Below the pieces are notes generated by a model that worked only from the letters and a program-made list of their open reading frames with translations, ran no database searches and had not been told where the DNA came from. Below are positions 19,024 to 30,461 of a stretch of DNA of 64,000 nt, one piece after another. Location of the stretch: positions 1,674,001 to 1,738,000 of the forward strand of contig NZ_CP081120.1 of NCBI RefSeq assembly GCF_025141935.1, read 5' to 3'. The position numbers and the translations under genes were made by a program. Every line of letters begins with the position of its first letter. The stretch's first letter is position 1. Source of the stretch: Sulfitobacter sp. S190. Lineage in GTDB: Bacteria > Pseudomonadota > Alphaproteobacteria > Rhodobacterales > Rhodobacteraceae.

Positions 19024-19620
19024 ATGCTTGTTTTTTATAAAGAAAGTCTCGCCTTTTTGTCGGTTCCCAAAACCGGATCGTCTGCTTTCCAGACGGCTTT
19101 GGGGCCGCGGGCTGACATGGTGATTACCGAACCACCGCTGCTGAAGCACGCGCCCGTTTATCGCTACAACAGATTTCTCAGGCCGATGTTCAAGAACGTC
19201 TGCGATGTCGAGCTTGAACTCATGGCGGTGATGCGACATCCGGTCAGCTGGTTGGGCAGCTGGTACCGCTACCGACAGCGTCCGTTCATGAAAGGAAAGC
19301 CGAACGCTACGCATGACGTCTCCTTCGACGAATTTGTGCTGGCCTACATGAAGGGAAAGCGCCCCGCGTTCGCCGAAGTGGGCAGCCAGTTCAAGTTCCT
19401 TGAAACCCAACCGAACGGCACGGGCGTCACGCATTTGTTCCGATACGAAGATCAAGCGCGTTTGATCGCGTTTCTGGAAGAGCGGCTGGATATGACGATA
19501 TCCTTGGGGCGTGAAAACGTGTCTCCTCAGATGGATTTGACACTTTCTCCCGATATCGAAGACCGGTATCGGCGCAAGTTCTCCGAAGAATTCGCGCTCT
19601 ACGACAGTATTGCCGGTTAG
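19024..19620 (+). CDS. Sulfotransferase-fold protein (P-loop)
   Basis: 198-residue protein with sulfotransferase-like features: an early SVPKTGSSAFQ loop, resembling the 5'-phosphosulfate-binding loop (residues about 13-22), and an MRHPVSWLGSWYRYR stretch that resembles the 3'-phosphate-binding region. Roseobacter relatives are often mislabelled 'gamma-glutamyl kinase'. No membrane segment is seen. It lies alone on the plus strand between recA and cckA and overlaps the cckA stop by 4 bases (convergent). The acceptor is unknown and may be a surface glycan or lipid. Confidence 0.7.
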   Translation: MLVFYKESLAFLSVPKTGSSAFQTALGPRADMVITEPPLLKHAPVYRYNRFLRPMFKNVCDVELELMAVMRHPVSWLGSWYRYRQRPFMKGKPNATHDVSFDEFVLAYMKGKRPAFAEVGSQFKFLETQPNGTGVTHLFRYEDQARLIAFLEERLDMTISLGRENVSPQMDLTLSPDIEDRYRRKFSEEFALYDSIAG

Positions 19621-21932
19621 TGCAGTTGCCGGTGGACCGTATCGGTGAGATCGGTCAGCGAAAACGGCTTGGGCAAGAAGACAGAGTTGGGGATTTTCTT
19701 TTGTGCTTCACCCAGACTGTCTTCGGCGTACCCTGACACAAAGACGACGCGCACATCGGGCCGTTTCTTGAGGGCCTCACGGACCCAGCTGGGGCCATCC
19801 ATTCCCGGCATGACCACGTCGGTGACAAAGACATCAATGTTCAGGCTGGCATCCTGAAGGGTTTCGAGCGCTGCTTCGGCGCTGTCCGCCTCCAGCACCG
19901 TAAAGCCGCGCAAACGCAACGCCCGGCTGGCGAAGGCCCTTACCGGTGCTTCGTCCTCGACCAACAAAATGACACCATCCGCCTGTTTCGCGGCCGCTTC
20001 GGGTGCTTTGGCCTGCTTGCTGGGCAGTGTGTCTTCCGTCTGTTTCAGGACAGGGAAATAAAGTGTGAAACAGGTGCCGACGCCTTCGTCACTGTCCACG
20101 AAAATATAGCCGCCCGTTTGCTTGACGATACCGTATGCCGTCGATAGGCCAAGCCCCGTCCCCTCGCCGGTTCTCTTGGTGGTGAAAAAAGGCTCGAACA
20201 CCTTTTGGAGCTTATCGTGCGGAATGCCGATACCGTCATCCTGCACGCGCAGGGTCACGTATTCACCAACCGGCACTGTCACCTGATCACGCAACAACGG
20301 TGTGGTCAGCGTGGTACATTCCGTCTGGATCCTGATTTCGCCACCCGCAGGCATGGCATCGCGGGCGTTGACCACGAGGTTCATCAGAACCTGTTCCAGC
20401 TGCCGTTTGTCTGCCCGGATGGGGTGCAGGACGGGATCGTGACTGAGGCTGAGGCTGACCTTCTCGCCCACCAGGCGGTTGAGCAGATGCGTCAGGTCGG
20501 CCAAAGTATCCCGCATATCGAGTGTTTCGGGGCGCAAGGTCTGTTTGCGGGAAAATGCCAGCAACTGGCCGACGAGTGTCGCGGCCCTGTTGGCATTCTG
20601 ATTGATCTGGACCAGGTCGGCGTAGTCGGGATTACCTGCGTCATGGCGCAAGAGCAAAAGATCGCAATGCCCTGAAATCGCGGTCAGAAGGTTGTTGAAG
20701 TCGTGTGCGACACCCCCTGCCAACTGTCCGATCGCCTGCATCTTCTGGCTTTGGACAAACTGCGCTTCGAGCGATTTCAGCTCGGTCGCGTCGTGCAGGA
20801 CTGCAATCAGAGATTGGTTATCTGCCTCTGTCACCGGGTTGAGAGTGACCTGCACGAAAACTTCGCGATCATTCCGCGTCAGGCGCAGAAACTCGGATTT
20901 CTGCATCAACCGCCCTTCGAGTGTATCGTCCAGCCAATCCGTAATCGCGCGACCCAGCCCTTCCATAAGCTCTGACAGGTTCACGCCTTCGACAAGAGCC
21001 ACGCCGATGAGTTTTGCCGCCTTGATGTTGAACGACTGTACCGTGCCGTCGGGGGCGAGTTTGATCATCGGGATCGGAATTTCCTGCAGCATGTGCCAAT
21101 CAGAAACTTCCTTGCGCGCCTCACCCGCTGGCGGCGGCATGAGGTGAAGCATCCGCCGGCCGGCACCGGCGTCCGACAGGGCAACGAGGGCTTCGCGGTC
21201 GCCTTCGATCGTGGTGACGTTGACCACCGATCCGTGCACGGGCGTTTTGCCCGCAAAAATCTCGTCGATCGTTTTGGAACGCCCGCCGACAAACCGGCGC
21301 GCGGCGGTGTTCATCGACAAAACCGCACCACTGCGGCCAACCATGATCGCGGGCAGCATACGCGCGTCAGGCCCACCCTGCCCGATCTGGCGTTCTTCTC
21401 GCAGATCGACGCGCCACGCAAAGGTATCGGGCCCGATGCGGTGAGTGGAAATGTCGATCAGTGCCGAGCGGGTCACAATCTCTTCGCGGGCGGAGCCCGT
21501 TGCATCGGCCCGCGATTGCAGCCGGAAAAGTGTCGGACCCGGATTGGCCATCTGGTTTTTCAGAACAGATGCCAGCGTCAATCCCGGTTTCGCCTCGAAC
21601 CGATGTGCGGCGGCGGGATTGCAGCTGCTGATGACGCCATCGCTCCCGATGACAAACCCAGGGAGGCGATCATTTTCCAGAAACGATGTGGCAGAGGGGA
21701 TCGCGGTGGACGTGCCGCCCGGTTTCGGCCGCCGTGCGCGCAGGGTCAGACAAAGGACCGCGCCGACCGCAATCAGCGCCGCACCAGCCGCCCCCAGTGC
21801 GAGCCGCAGCATAGGCGCCTCGACAACCCAAGCCCCGATCAGGGCCAAGGCCCCTAGAATACCAAGCAACGCCAACCGGTTGGCCGGAATGGGCGGGCGT
21901 CGGTCGGTTGGTGGCGCTGCAGCCATGCTCAT
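19617..21932 (-). CDS. cckA: Hybrid sensor histidine kinase CckA
   Basis: 771-residue hybrid histidine kinase matching CckA of the alphaproteobacterial CckA-ChpT-CtrA phosphorelay. Two membrane helices occupy about residues 20-65, followed by PAS-like regions, a HisKA domain with GGVAHDFNNLL, an HATPase domain (NLVVNARDAMP; GTGLGLSTAYGIVKQTGG) and a C-terminal receiver with the phospho-acceptor aspartate in FVTDVVMPGMDG. In roseobacters this relay controls motility, gene transfer agents and stress responses. The gene appears transcribed on its own. Confidence 0.93.
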   Translation of the reverse strand: MSMAAAPPTDRRPPIPANRLALLGILGALALIGAWVVEAPMLRLALGAAGAALIAVGAVLCLTLRARRPKPGGTSTAIPSATSFLENDRLPGFVIGSDGVISSCNPAAAHRFEAKPGLTLASVLKNQMANPGPTLFRLQSRADATGSAREEIVTRSALIDISTHRIGPDTFAWRVDLREERQIGQGGPDARMLPAIMVGRSGAVLSMNTAARRFVGGRSKTIDEIFAGKTPVHGSVVNVTTIEGDREALVALSDAGAGRRMLHLMPPPAGEARKEVSDWHMLQEIPIPMIKLAPDGTVQSFNIKAAKLIGVALVEGVNLSELMEGLGRAITDWLDDTLEGRLMQKSEFLRLTRNDREVFVQVTLNPVTEADNQSLIAVLHDATELKSLEAQFVQSQKMQAIGQLAGGVAHDFNNLLTAISGHCDLLLLRHDAGNPDYADLVQINQNANRAATLVGQLLAFSRKQTLRPETLDMRDTLADLTHLLNRLVGEKVSLSLSHDPVLHPIRADKRQLEQVLMNLVVNARDAMPAGGEIRIQTECTTLTTPLLRDQVTVPVGEYVTLRVQDDGIGIPHDKLQKVFEPFFTTKRTGEGTGLGLSTAYGIVKQTGGYIFVDSDEGVGTCFTLYFPVLKQTEDTLPSKQAKAPEAAAKQADGVILLVEDEAPVRAFASRALRLRGFTVLEADSAEAALETLQDASLNIDVFVTDVVMPGMDGPSWVREALKKRPDVRVVFVSGYAEDSLGEAQKKIPNSVFLPKPFSLTDLTDTVHRQLH

Positions 21933-22043
21933 CCTCTGGTCAAGTACGAATCACAAGCGAACTTATTGCCCAGATGGTTAATCAGGGATTAACCCTCACG
22001 TTTCATTCACATTTTCATGCACGTACAGGTAGAAGATTGGCGA

Positions 22044-23204
22044 TTATTCAGGGGCCGTCAAGTGGGCGGTGTAAAAGCCGTCACCGTCTGCATCGATGGT
22101 GAATGACCGCTCGAAATTGCACGACCACTGCGGGTGTCGATCGAGAAAGGCAGCGATACGGTCGCCGTTTTCCTGACGCAGAACAGAACATGTCGCATAG
22201 GCCAGTGTACCGCGCGGCGCGACGAGCATTGCAGCGCGGTCAAGAATGTCATCCTGCAGACGCGTCAGATCTTGCAACCGATCTGGCGTAAAATGCCATT
22301 TGGCCTCTGGTGCGCGCCGCCATGATCCGCTGCCCGAGCACGGAACATCCGTGAGAACCAGATCGTAACCTGCAGGGACCAGCGCGCTCGTTTCCGCCGT
22401 TTCGATGCTGACTCCCGCACGCTCCGCGCGTGGTGCGATATCCTTCATGCGGTTTGGGTCTGCATCATGCGCGGTCACCTGTGCATCGGACCGAGCGGCC
22501 ATTGCCAGGGCCTTGCCGCCGCCACCGGCGCAGTAGTCGAGTAACCGCTGTGCATCGGGAAGCGCCATCACAACAGCCTGGCTTGCGGCATCCTGAAGTT
22601 CGACCATGCCGGACTGGTAGGCGGTGCCGTTGCGAATGCGCCGGCTGCCGTCTGTCACCCGGAGTGCAGTATCCGCGAGCGGGTTTGGCACAACGCTCAC
22701 GCCATCGGTGCCGAGCTGTGCAATTGCAGCCGATTTGTCCGTTTGGGCCAAGTTCACCCGCAGGGTTACGGGGGCCCGGTTCTGCAGGGCTTGGGCGGAT
22801 TTGTCGGCATCGTACCCAAGGGACGCCCGAAACGCGTCCAAGAGCCAATCGGGGAGATCCAGCGCGACGGCCGGCGGCATCTCCTCAGCGGTCGCATCAA
22901 TTTCATGCGGCTCCAGCGCTGCCGGTGCGTGACCCTCGCCGTTGAAGAGCGTGGCAGGGTCAATGCCCTGCAGCCGCAGCAACCCCAACATCAGACCCCT
23001 GCCCGTCGATGCCCCACCTGCATGGGCTGCAGACCGGCGGCAGCGCAGCACATCAAAAACGTGATCGCGGATGGCTGCGCGATCCTTGGAACCGGCGAAA
23101 CGGTTGTTGCGCCCCCAGCGGGTCAGAATCTGTTCGGCAGGAAGACCGTCTCCGACCTGATCCAGTATTTCAATCGCCGCAGCGATGCGCGCGCCAGGTG
23201 TCAT
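22044..23204 (-). CDS. rsmB: 16S rRNA m5C methyltransferase (RsmB-like)
   Basis: 386-residue RsmB/Sun-family RNA cytosine-C5 methyltransferase. The N-terminal region carries the NusB-like RNA-binding part, followed by the Rossmann core with a DYCAGGGGKALA motif. The two catalytic motifs are LTDVPCSGSGSWRRAP and YATCSVLRQENG. The protein is shorter than the E. coli enzyme (429), mostly in the N-terminal third. Its start lies two bases after the guaB stop, so the two are likely co-transcribed. Confidence 0.88.
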   Translation of the reverse strand: MTPGARIAAAIEILDQVGDGLPAEQILTRWGRNNRFAGSKDRAAIRDHVFDVLRCRRSAAHAGGASTGRGLMLGLLRLQGIDPATLFNGEGHAPAALEPHEIDATAEEMPPAVALDLPDWLLDAFRASLGYDADKSAQALQNRAPVTLRVNLAQTDKSAAIAQLGTDGVSVVPNPLADTALRVTDGSRRIRNGTAYQSGMVELQDAASQAVVMALPDAQRLLDYCAGGGGKALAMAARSDAQVTAHDADPNRMKDIAPRAERAGVSIETAETSALVPAGYDLVLTDVPCSGSGSWRRAPEAKWHFTPDRLQDLTRLQDDILDRAAMLVAPRGTLAYATCSVLRQENGDRIAAFLDRHPQWSCNFERSFTIDADGDGFYTAHLTAPE

Positions 23205-23206
23205 GC

Positions 23207-24697
<1,491 letters not shown>

Positions 24698-24790
24698 TCA
24701 TGGATGCGCCAAATTGGAAAGGCTCAATCGGGCAACGCGCTTGCATTGCAGCCATGCATAACCAAAGCTGTTCAAAACGGGAGTTGCTAC

Positions 24791-25750
24791 ATGGCTGGAC
24801 ACGGGTACGAAGGCGGACGGCTGGATTTGCCATTCGTGGGAATATCGACTTTTGCGAAACGGCCCTACGAGCCGGATTGGAACAAGCTCGACGCCGATGT
24901 CGCCATTCTGGGGGCGCCATTCGATGCAGGTACGCAATGGCGTTCGGGCGCGCGCTTTGGGCCCCGTGGGGTGCGCGAGGCATCCACGCTGTTCAGTTTC
25001 GGCCACGCGGGCGCTTATGACCACGAAGACGATGCAACCTACCTGCCGGGTGACGTCAATATCGTCGATATGGGCGATGCCGATATCATCCATACCGATA
25101 CGCAGGGCAGTCATGCCAACATCGAAAAAGGGGTGCGGGCGGCTCTGGCGGCTGCTGCCCTACCGGTGGTGATCGGCGGTGATCATTCCGTCAACATCCC
25201 CTGCATCCGCGCGTTCGACGGGCACGGCGATATCCACATCCTGCAAATCGATGCCCATCTCGATTTTGTGGATGAACGTCACGGTGTGCGCCATGGCCAT
25301 GGCAATCCGATGCGCCGCGCCGCAGAGCTTGACCATGTTACGGGGCTGACGCAGGTGGGCATTCGAAATGTCAGTTCGACCGCGCGCGAGGGATACGAGG
25401 ATGCCCGTGCCATGGGGTCCGACATCATTAGCGTGCGGCAGGCCCGCAAAATGGGAACGGCGGGCGTGATTGCGCATATCCCGCAGGACGCACGGGTCTA
25501 TGTAACGATTGATATCGACGCCTTCTGCCCCTCCATCGCGCCGGGCACCGGAACGCCGTCACACGGCGGGTTCCTATACTACGAAGTGCTCGAGATGTTG
25601 CAGCGCGTGGCAGCCCGGCATGATGTCGTTGGCATTGATCTGGTCGAAGTGGCGCCTGATTACGACCCAAGTGGCAGCACCTCGATCCTTGCGGCGCAAC
25701 TGCTGCTGAATTTCCTCGGCTTCGTCTTTCACGCGCGCCGTTCGACCTGA
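24791..25750 (+). CDS. Agmatinase-family ureohydrolase
   Basis: 319-residue ureohydrolase (arginase/agmatinase fold) from the ATG at 24791. The two-manganese site is visible as GGDHSVN, QIDAHLDF and TIDIDAFCPSIAPGTGTPS. The family hydrolyses agmatine, guanidinobutyrate, guanidinopropionate or related guanidino compounds to amine plus urea; this sequence alone does not discriminate between them, so I give no symbol. It precedes the ASKHA and methyltransferase genes on the same strand but with a 102-base gap, so co-transcription is possible rather than shown. Confidence 0.88.
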   Translation: MAGHGYEGGRLDLPFVGISTFAKRPYEPDWNKLDADVAILGAPFDAGTQWRSGARFGPRGVREASTLFSFGHAGAYDHEDDATYLPGDVNIVDMGDADIIHTDTQGSHANIEKGVRAALAAAALPVVIGGDHSVNIPCIRAFDGHGDIHILQIDAHLDFVDERHGVRHGHGNPMRRAAELDHVTGLTQVGIRNVSSTAREGYEDARAMGSDIISVRQARKMGTAGVIAHIPQDARVYVTIDIDAFCPSIAPGTGTPSHGGFLYYEVLEMLQRVAARHDVVGIDLVEVAPDYDPSGSTSILAAQLLLNFLGFVFHARRST

Positions 25751-25852
25751 GTTCGCGGCAAATGACGCCAACATGCTTTTTTGTGACGCGCGCGGGCTTT
25801 TCCCTGCCGCCCGCCCCGCTATGGTGCGGAACAAAGCAGGCGAGGTTTTCCG

Positions 25853-27895
25853 ATGAGCAGCGACCCTTTGGTCATTTTCACCCCTTCCGGCAAGCGCGGC
25901 CATTTCGCGGTCGGCACCCCCATACTGACCGCTGCGCGCCAGCTTGGCGTTGATCTCGATAGCGTCTGCGGGGGGCGTGGCATCTGCTCCAAATGCCAGA
26001 TCACGCCGGGCTATGGCGAGTTTTCCAAACACGGGCTGACGGTCGCCGACGATGCCCTGTCGCCCTTCAACAAGGTCGAAGAACGCTACGACGAAAAACG
26101 CGGGCTGAAACCCGGACGCCGTTTGGGCTGCCAGGCTACGGTGCAACGTGACGTCGTGATCGATGTGCCCGCCGAAAGCCAGGTGCACAAACAGGTTGTG
26201 CGCAAACGCGCCGAGGTCCGCGATATTGTCCTCAACCCGTCGACCAAGCTCTACTACGTCGAAGTTGCGGAACCGGACATGCACGATCCTTCGGGCGATC
26301 TGGAGCGGCTGCGCAGTGCATTGAGCGCGCAATGGCAGCTTGAGGACGTGGCGGCGGATTTGCATATCCTTCAGACGATGCAGCCGGTTCTGCGCAAAGG
26401 GGGGTGGAAGGTCACGGTGGCCGTCCATCTGGGCGATCACGAGAACAAGCCGCGTATCATGCATGTCTGGCCGGGTTTTTACGACGGAACGATCTATGGT
26501 CTTGCTGTCGATCTGGGCTCCACGACTATCGCGGCGCACTTGTGTGATCTGCAAACCGGCGAGGTTGTTGCCTCGTCGGGTGTCATGAACCCGCAGATCC
26601 GCTTTGGCGAAGACCTGATGAGCCGCGTCAGCTATTCCATGATGAACGCAGGCGGCGCAGACGAGATGACGCTGGCCGTGCGTGAAGGGATGAATGCGCT
26701 CTTCACCCAGATCGGTATCGAAGCCAATATCGACAAGCAGCTGATTGTTGACGCGGTATTTGTCTGCAACCCCGTGATGCACCACCTGCTGCTTGGCATC
26801 GATCCTTTCGAGCTGGGACAGGCGCCTTTCGCGCTGGCGACGTCGAATGCGATGCGGTTGCGGGCCGACGATCTGGATTTGAATATCCACCCGTCCGCGC
26901 GTGTTTACATGCTGCCGTGTATCGCGGGGCACGTGGGCGCGGACGCGGCCGCTGTTGCCCTGTCGGAGCATCCCGACACATCCGATGATCTCGTGCTGAT
27001 CGTGGACGTCGGGACGAATGCGGAAATTCTGCTAGGCAACCGTGAAAAGGTTCTGGCCTGTTCGTCGCCCACAGGCCCCGCTTTCGAAGGCGCGCAGATT
27101 TCATCAGGCCAGCGGGCGGCACCGGGTGCAATCGAGCGGGTGGAGATCGACCCCGAGACCAAAATGCCGCGGTTCAAAGTGATCGGCTCCGACCTTTGGT
27201 CTGACGAAGATGGCTTTGACGCCGCCATTTCAGGCACCGGTGTGACCGGGATATGTGGGTCGGGCATCATCGAAATGGTCGCGGAAATGCGCATTCACGG
27301 CATTCTCGATGCGCCGGGCTTGATCGGTACGGCCGAACAGACCGGCTCCGCCGCTGTCTTTGCCGATGGCCGCACAAACAGCTATCTCGTTTACGACGGA
27401 TCGGCCAAGGGCGGCCCCAAGATCACCGTCACCAATCGCGACATTCGCGAAATCCAGATGGCCAAAGCGGCGCTTTACTCGGGCGCGCGGTTGTTGATGG
27501 ACAAATTCGGCGTGGACAAGGTGGACCGGATCGTACTTGCGGGGGCGTTCGGCGCGCATATCTCCAACAAACATGCCATGGTGCTGGGCATGATTCCGGA
27601 CGCACCGCTGGATAAGGTCACCTCTGCAGGCAATGCGGCGGGAACCGGCGCGCGTATTGCCCTGCTCAACGCCGACGCCCGTGCCGAGATCGAAGAAACG
27701 GTCCGGCAAATCCACAAGGTCGAAACCGCCATCGAGCCGCGCTTTCAGGAGCATTTCGTCAACGCGTCGGCGATCCCAAACGCGGTTGAACCCTTTCCAA
27801 TTCTCAATTCGATCGTCACATTGCCGGAACAAACCTTCAACACGGGCGGCGGCGAAGCACAGGGCCGCGGCGGACGCAGGCGGAGACGGGGATGA
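25853..27895 (+). CDS. 2Fe-2S/ASKHA protein, corrinoid activator-like
   Basis: 680-residue protein in the RamA/CoFeSP activator (DUF4445/ASKHA) group. The N-terminal ferredoxin domain has cysteines at 39, 45, 48 and 93 for a 2Fe-2S cluster. The C-terminal half has the ASKHA ATPase pattern: AVDLGSTTIAAH, DVGTNAEILLGN, ICGSGIIEM, AGAFGAHI. Such proteins reduce inactive cob(II)alamin on corrinoid methyl-transfer proteins using ATP. The tail is Gly/Arg rich (GRGGRRRRRG). No corrinoid protein or methyltransferase pair of that pathway is adjacent, so its partner must be elsewhere. Confidence 0.85.
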   Translation: MSSDPLVIFTPSGKRGHFAVGTPILTAARQLGVDLDSVCGGRGICSKCQITPGYGEFSKHGLTVADDALSPFNKVEERYDEKRGLKPGRRLGCQATVQRDVVIDVPAESQVHKQVVRKRAEVRDIVLNPSTKLYYVEVAEPDMHDPSGDLERLRSALSAQWQLEDVAADLHILQTMQPVLRKGGWKVTVAVHLGDHENKPRIMHVWPGFYDGTIYGLAVDLGSTTIAAHLCDLQTGEVVASSGVMNPQIRFGEDLMSRVSYSMMNAGGADEMTLAVREGMNALFTQIGIEANIDKQLIVDAVFVCNPVMHHLLLGIDPFELGQAPFALATSNAMRLRADDLDLNIHPSARVYMLPCIAGHVGADAAAVALSEHPDTSDDLVLIVDVGTNAEILLGNREKVLACSSPTGPAFEGAQISSGQRAAPGAIERVEIDPETKMPRFKVIGSDLWSDEDGFDAAISGTGVTGICGSGIIEMVAEMRIHGILDAPGLIGTAEQTGSAAVFADGRTNSYLVYDGSAKGGPKITVTNRDIREIQMAKAALYSGARLLMDKFGVDKVDRIVLAGAFGAHISNKHAMVLGMIPDAPLDKVTSAGNAAGTGARIALLNADARAEIEETVRQIHKVETAIEPRFQEHFVNASAIPNAVEPFPILNSIVTLPEQTFNTGGGEAQGRGGRRRRRG

Positions 27896-28725
27896 CTAAC
27901 GAAGAGCAGCGGGACTACTGGAGCGAGGATGCCGGCCCCGTTTGGGTCGCACAACGGGCCGCGATGGATGCCTGCTTGCAACCTGTGTTGAACGTGCTGC
28001 TGACGCACGTCGATCTCAAAACCGGCGACCGAATTCTGGATGTCGGATGCGGTGCCGGTGTCTCGACAAACGCGATTGCCGGGATCGTCGGGCCGGACGG
28101 ACACGTCACCGGTGTCGATATCTCCAAATCACTTTTGGCCGCGGCACGGCCCGCGGGCGCCAATGTGGATTTCGTGTTGGCAGACGCACAGAGCCATTCG
28201 TTCGACAAGGCCGAGTTCGATGCAGTCGTGTCCCGCTTCGGGGTGATGTTTTTCGAGGACACGCGTGCCGCCCTTGCAAATATGGGGCGGTCTTTGCGCA
28301 ACGACGGCCGCATGGTCTTTGCCGCATGGGGCGCGATTGCAGATAACCCCTTTTTTACCCTTCCGGCACAGGTCGCAAAGATGATTCTAGGCCCTGTGCC
28401 ACGCTCCGACCCCGATGCGCCCGGCCCCTTTGCCTGGCGGGAGGGCGAGGTGATTGCGCAGCTGTTTCGGGATGTCGGCCTGCGCGATGTGGGGGTGCGC
28501 GAAACATCCGTGTTGTTGACGCCGCAGGGCAATGCGAGCGAAGTTGCAGCGCTCATGTGCCGGATCGGCCCTGCAAACCGCGCGCTGTCGCATTTCGAAG
28601 CGGACGCCGCCGCCGAAAAAGCCCTTCAGGATGCTTTGGCCGATGCGCTTGGCGATTTTCAGACCTCGGCAGGGATACGCATTCCTGCCGCGCTGAACAT
28701 CTTTGAGGCACGCAAATCTGCTTGA
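27892..28725 (+). CDS. Class I SAM-dependent methyltransferase
   Basis: 277-residue Rossmann-fold methyltransferase with motif I DVGCGAGVST near residue 45, a motif II-like ADAQ, and a later motif PFFTLPAQ. The N-terminal NEEQRDYWSED and the overall pattern are of the UbiE/Methyltransf_11 kind. It overlaps the ASKHA gene by ATGA, so the two are coupled. The substrate is unknown; the coupling suggests a methylation linked to the corrinoid activation system, but this is inference. Confidence 0.85.
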   Translation: MTNEEQRDYWSEDAGPVWVAQRAAMDACLQPVLNVLLTHVDLKTGDRILDVGCGAGVSTNAIAGIVGPDGHVTGVDISKSLLAAARPAGANVDFVLADAQSHSFDKAEFDAVVSRFGVMFFEDTRAALANMGRSLRNDGRMVFAAWGAIADNPFFTLPAQVAKMILGPVPRSDPDAPGPFAWREGEVIAQLFRDVGLRDVGVRETSVLLTPQGNASEVAALMCRIGPANRALSHFEADAAAEKALQDALADALGDFQTSAGIRIPAALNIFEARKSA

Positions 28726-28762
28726 CGCCGCGCCCCTGCCCGCCTACTCAGCACCCCTGAGC

Positions 28763-28836
28763 GCGGGCATGGTGAAAAGGTATCACGGCAGCTTCCCAAG
28801 CTTTAGTTACGGGTTCGATTCCCGTTGCCCGCTCCA
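28763..28836 (+). tRNA. tRNA-Gly (anticodon CCC)
   Basis: Acceptor stem GCGGGCA (28763-28769) pairs perfectly with TGCCCGC (28826-28832), followed by the discriminator T and an encoded CCA. The T arm shows GGTTCGATTCC and the anticodon loop TTCCCAA reads CCC. The anticodon stem has one mismatch (GCAGC versus GCTTT), which should be checked by a tRNA covariance model. It lies 38 bases after the methyltransferase gene. Confidence 0.9.
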
Positions 28837-28859
28837 GACCTCAACCGAAATCCTTGCTG

Positions 28860-30461
28860 TCAGTGATCCGGCTTGCCGGCGTGTTTGTGCAGAAAGCCGA
28901 TGAGTGCGGCCGTCGAGCCATCTTCGTTTTCTGCGCCAGCGCTGCCCTCGACGACGGGTTGCAGCGACGTGGCAAGTTCCTTGCCCAGCTCGACGCCCCA
29001 TTGGTCATATGAGTTGATGCCGAGGATGACCCCTTCGACAAACACACGATGTTCGTAGAGCGCGATGATCATGCCAAGCGTGAATGGATCGAGTTTGGGA
29101 TAGACCAACGTCGTTGAGGGCCTGTTGCCGGGGAATACGCGATGCCGCGCCTGACGTTCCAACTCTTCGCCGGTGAACCCTTTTTCCGTCATCAATGACC
29201 GCGCGGTATCCAAACTACGCCCCTGCATCAGCGCCTTGGATTGCGCGAGGCAGTTGGCAATGAGCAACGCGTGATGGTGCTGCAATTCAGGCTCGTGCCC
29301 TTCCGCCGCGATCATGAACTCACACGGAATGACCGACGTGCCCTGATGGATCAGCTGATAGAAAGCGTGTTGGCCGTTCGTACCGGCGGCGCCCCAAACG
29401 ACAGGCCCCGTCGGATGCGGGCTATCGGAGCCGTCCATCCGGACACCTTTGCCATTCGATTCCATTTCCAGCTGTTGGAAATAGTCGGGCAAGCGCGACA
29501 GCCGCTCATCGTAGGGCAAGACCGCGCGGGTCCGGTGACCGCAGATCTGATTGTGCCAGATCCCCACCAAAGCAAGCATTACCGGCATGTTTTCTTCGAA
29601 GGCGGCTGATTTGAAATGCAGGTCCATCGCCTGCCCGCCCCGCAAGAAAGCGTAGAACGCGCGCGGACCGATAGCGATCATCATCGACAGACCAATCGGC
29701 CCCCACATGGAGTAGCGCCCTCCGACCCAGTCCTCGAAGCCGAAGACCTGCGTCGGATCGATGCCAAAATCGTCTGTTTTGTCCTGTGCCGTGCTGAGTG
29801 CCGCGAACTGCCGTGCGGGGTCACCACCATGGCCGATCATCCACGCCCGTGCGGTGCGGGCGTTGGTCATCGTTTCGATGGTGGTGAATGTTTTGGACGC
29901 GACAATCACGAGGGTTGTTTTAGCGTCCAGCCCTGACAGGGTGTCGGCAATATCGGCGCCATCCACGTTCGAGACGAAATGAACACGTGGTCCATCGTGA
30001 TACGGGGCAAGCGCCTGCGTGCCCATGGCGGGGCCAAGATCGGATCCGCCGATGCCGATGTTGACAACGTCCGTGATGGCCCCTCCGCGAATGTCGTCGG
30101 CGAAACGGCGCATGCGCTCGAGCGTTTCCAGCACGCCGGGCATGACGTCTGCACCGTCGACCATCACCGGACCGCCATCGAGGTTGCGCAAGGCCGTGTG
30201 CAGCACGGCGCGGTCTTCGGTATCGTTGATCCGCGCGCCTGCGAACATGGCGTCGCGTTTGCCGGCGACATCGCATTCCCTTGCCAGCGTCAAAAGCGCG
30301 TCGCGTGTGTCGTCGTCGATGTTGGTTTTCGCGTAGTCGAACAGCATATCGCCCGTCGATGCGCTGTAGTCACTCGCGCGGGATGCGTTGTCGAACAGGC
30401 TTTCGATCCGACGGTCCCCTATGCGGTCACGGCAGGCGGCGAGGGTTTTCCAAGGGCTCAT
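28860..30461 (-). CDS. pgi: Glucose-6-phosphate isomerase
   Basis: 533-residue isomerase of glucose-6-phosphate and fructose-6-phosphate. Landmarks: GIGGSDLGP near residue 150, [22 protein letters not shown] and the late active-site stretch with [13 protein letters not shown] spacing, ending near the conserved [10 protein letters not shown]. The start at 30461 (MSPWKTL) is preferred because it overlaps the pgl stop by ATGA; a longer start four codons upstream is possible. It is last of the zwf-pgl-pgi operon. Confidence 0.95.
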   Translation of the reverse strand: MSPWKTLAACRDRIGDRRIESLFDNASRASDYSASTGDMLFDYAKTNIDDDTRDALLTLARECDVAGKRDAMFAGARINDTEDRAVLHTALRNLDGGPVMVDGADVMPGVLETLERMRRFADDIRGGAITDVVNIGIGGSDLGPAMGTQALAPYHDGPRVHFVSNVDGADIADTLSGLDAKTTLVIVASKTFTTIETMTNARTARAWMIGHGGDPARQFAALSTAQDKTDDFGIDPTQVFGFEDWVGGRYSMWGPIGLSMMIAIGPRAFYAFLRGGQAMDLHFKSAAFEENMPVMLALVGIWHNQICGHRTRAVLPYDERLSRLPDYFQQLEMESNGKGVRMDGSDSPHPTGPVVWGAAGTNGQHAFYQLIHQGTSVIPCEFMIAAEGHEPELQHHHALLIANCLAQSKALMQGRSLDTARSLMTEKGFTGEELERQARHRVFPGNRPSTTLVYPKLDPFTLGMIIALYEHRVFVEGVILGINSYDQWGVELGKELATSLQPVVEGSAGAENEDGSTAALIGFLHKHAGKPDH

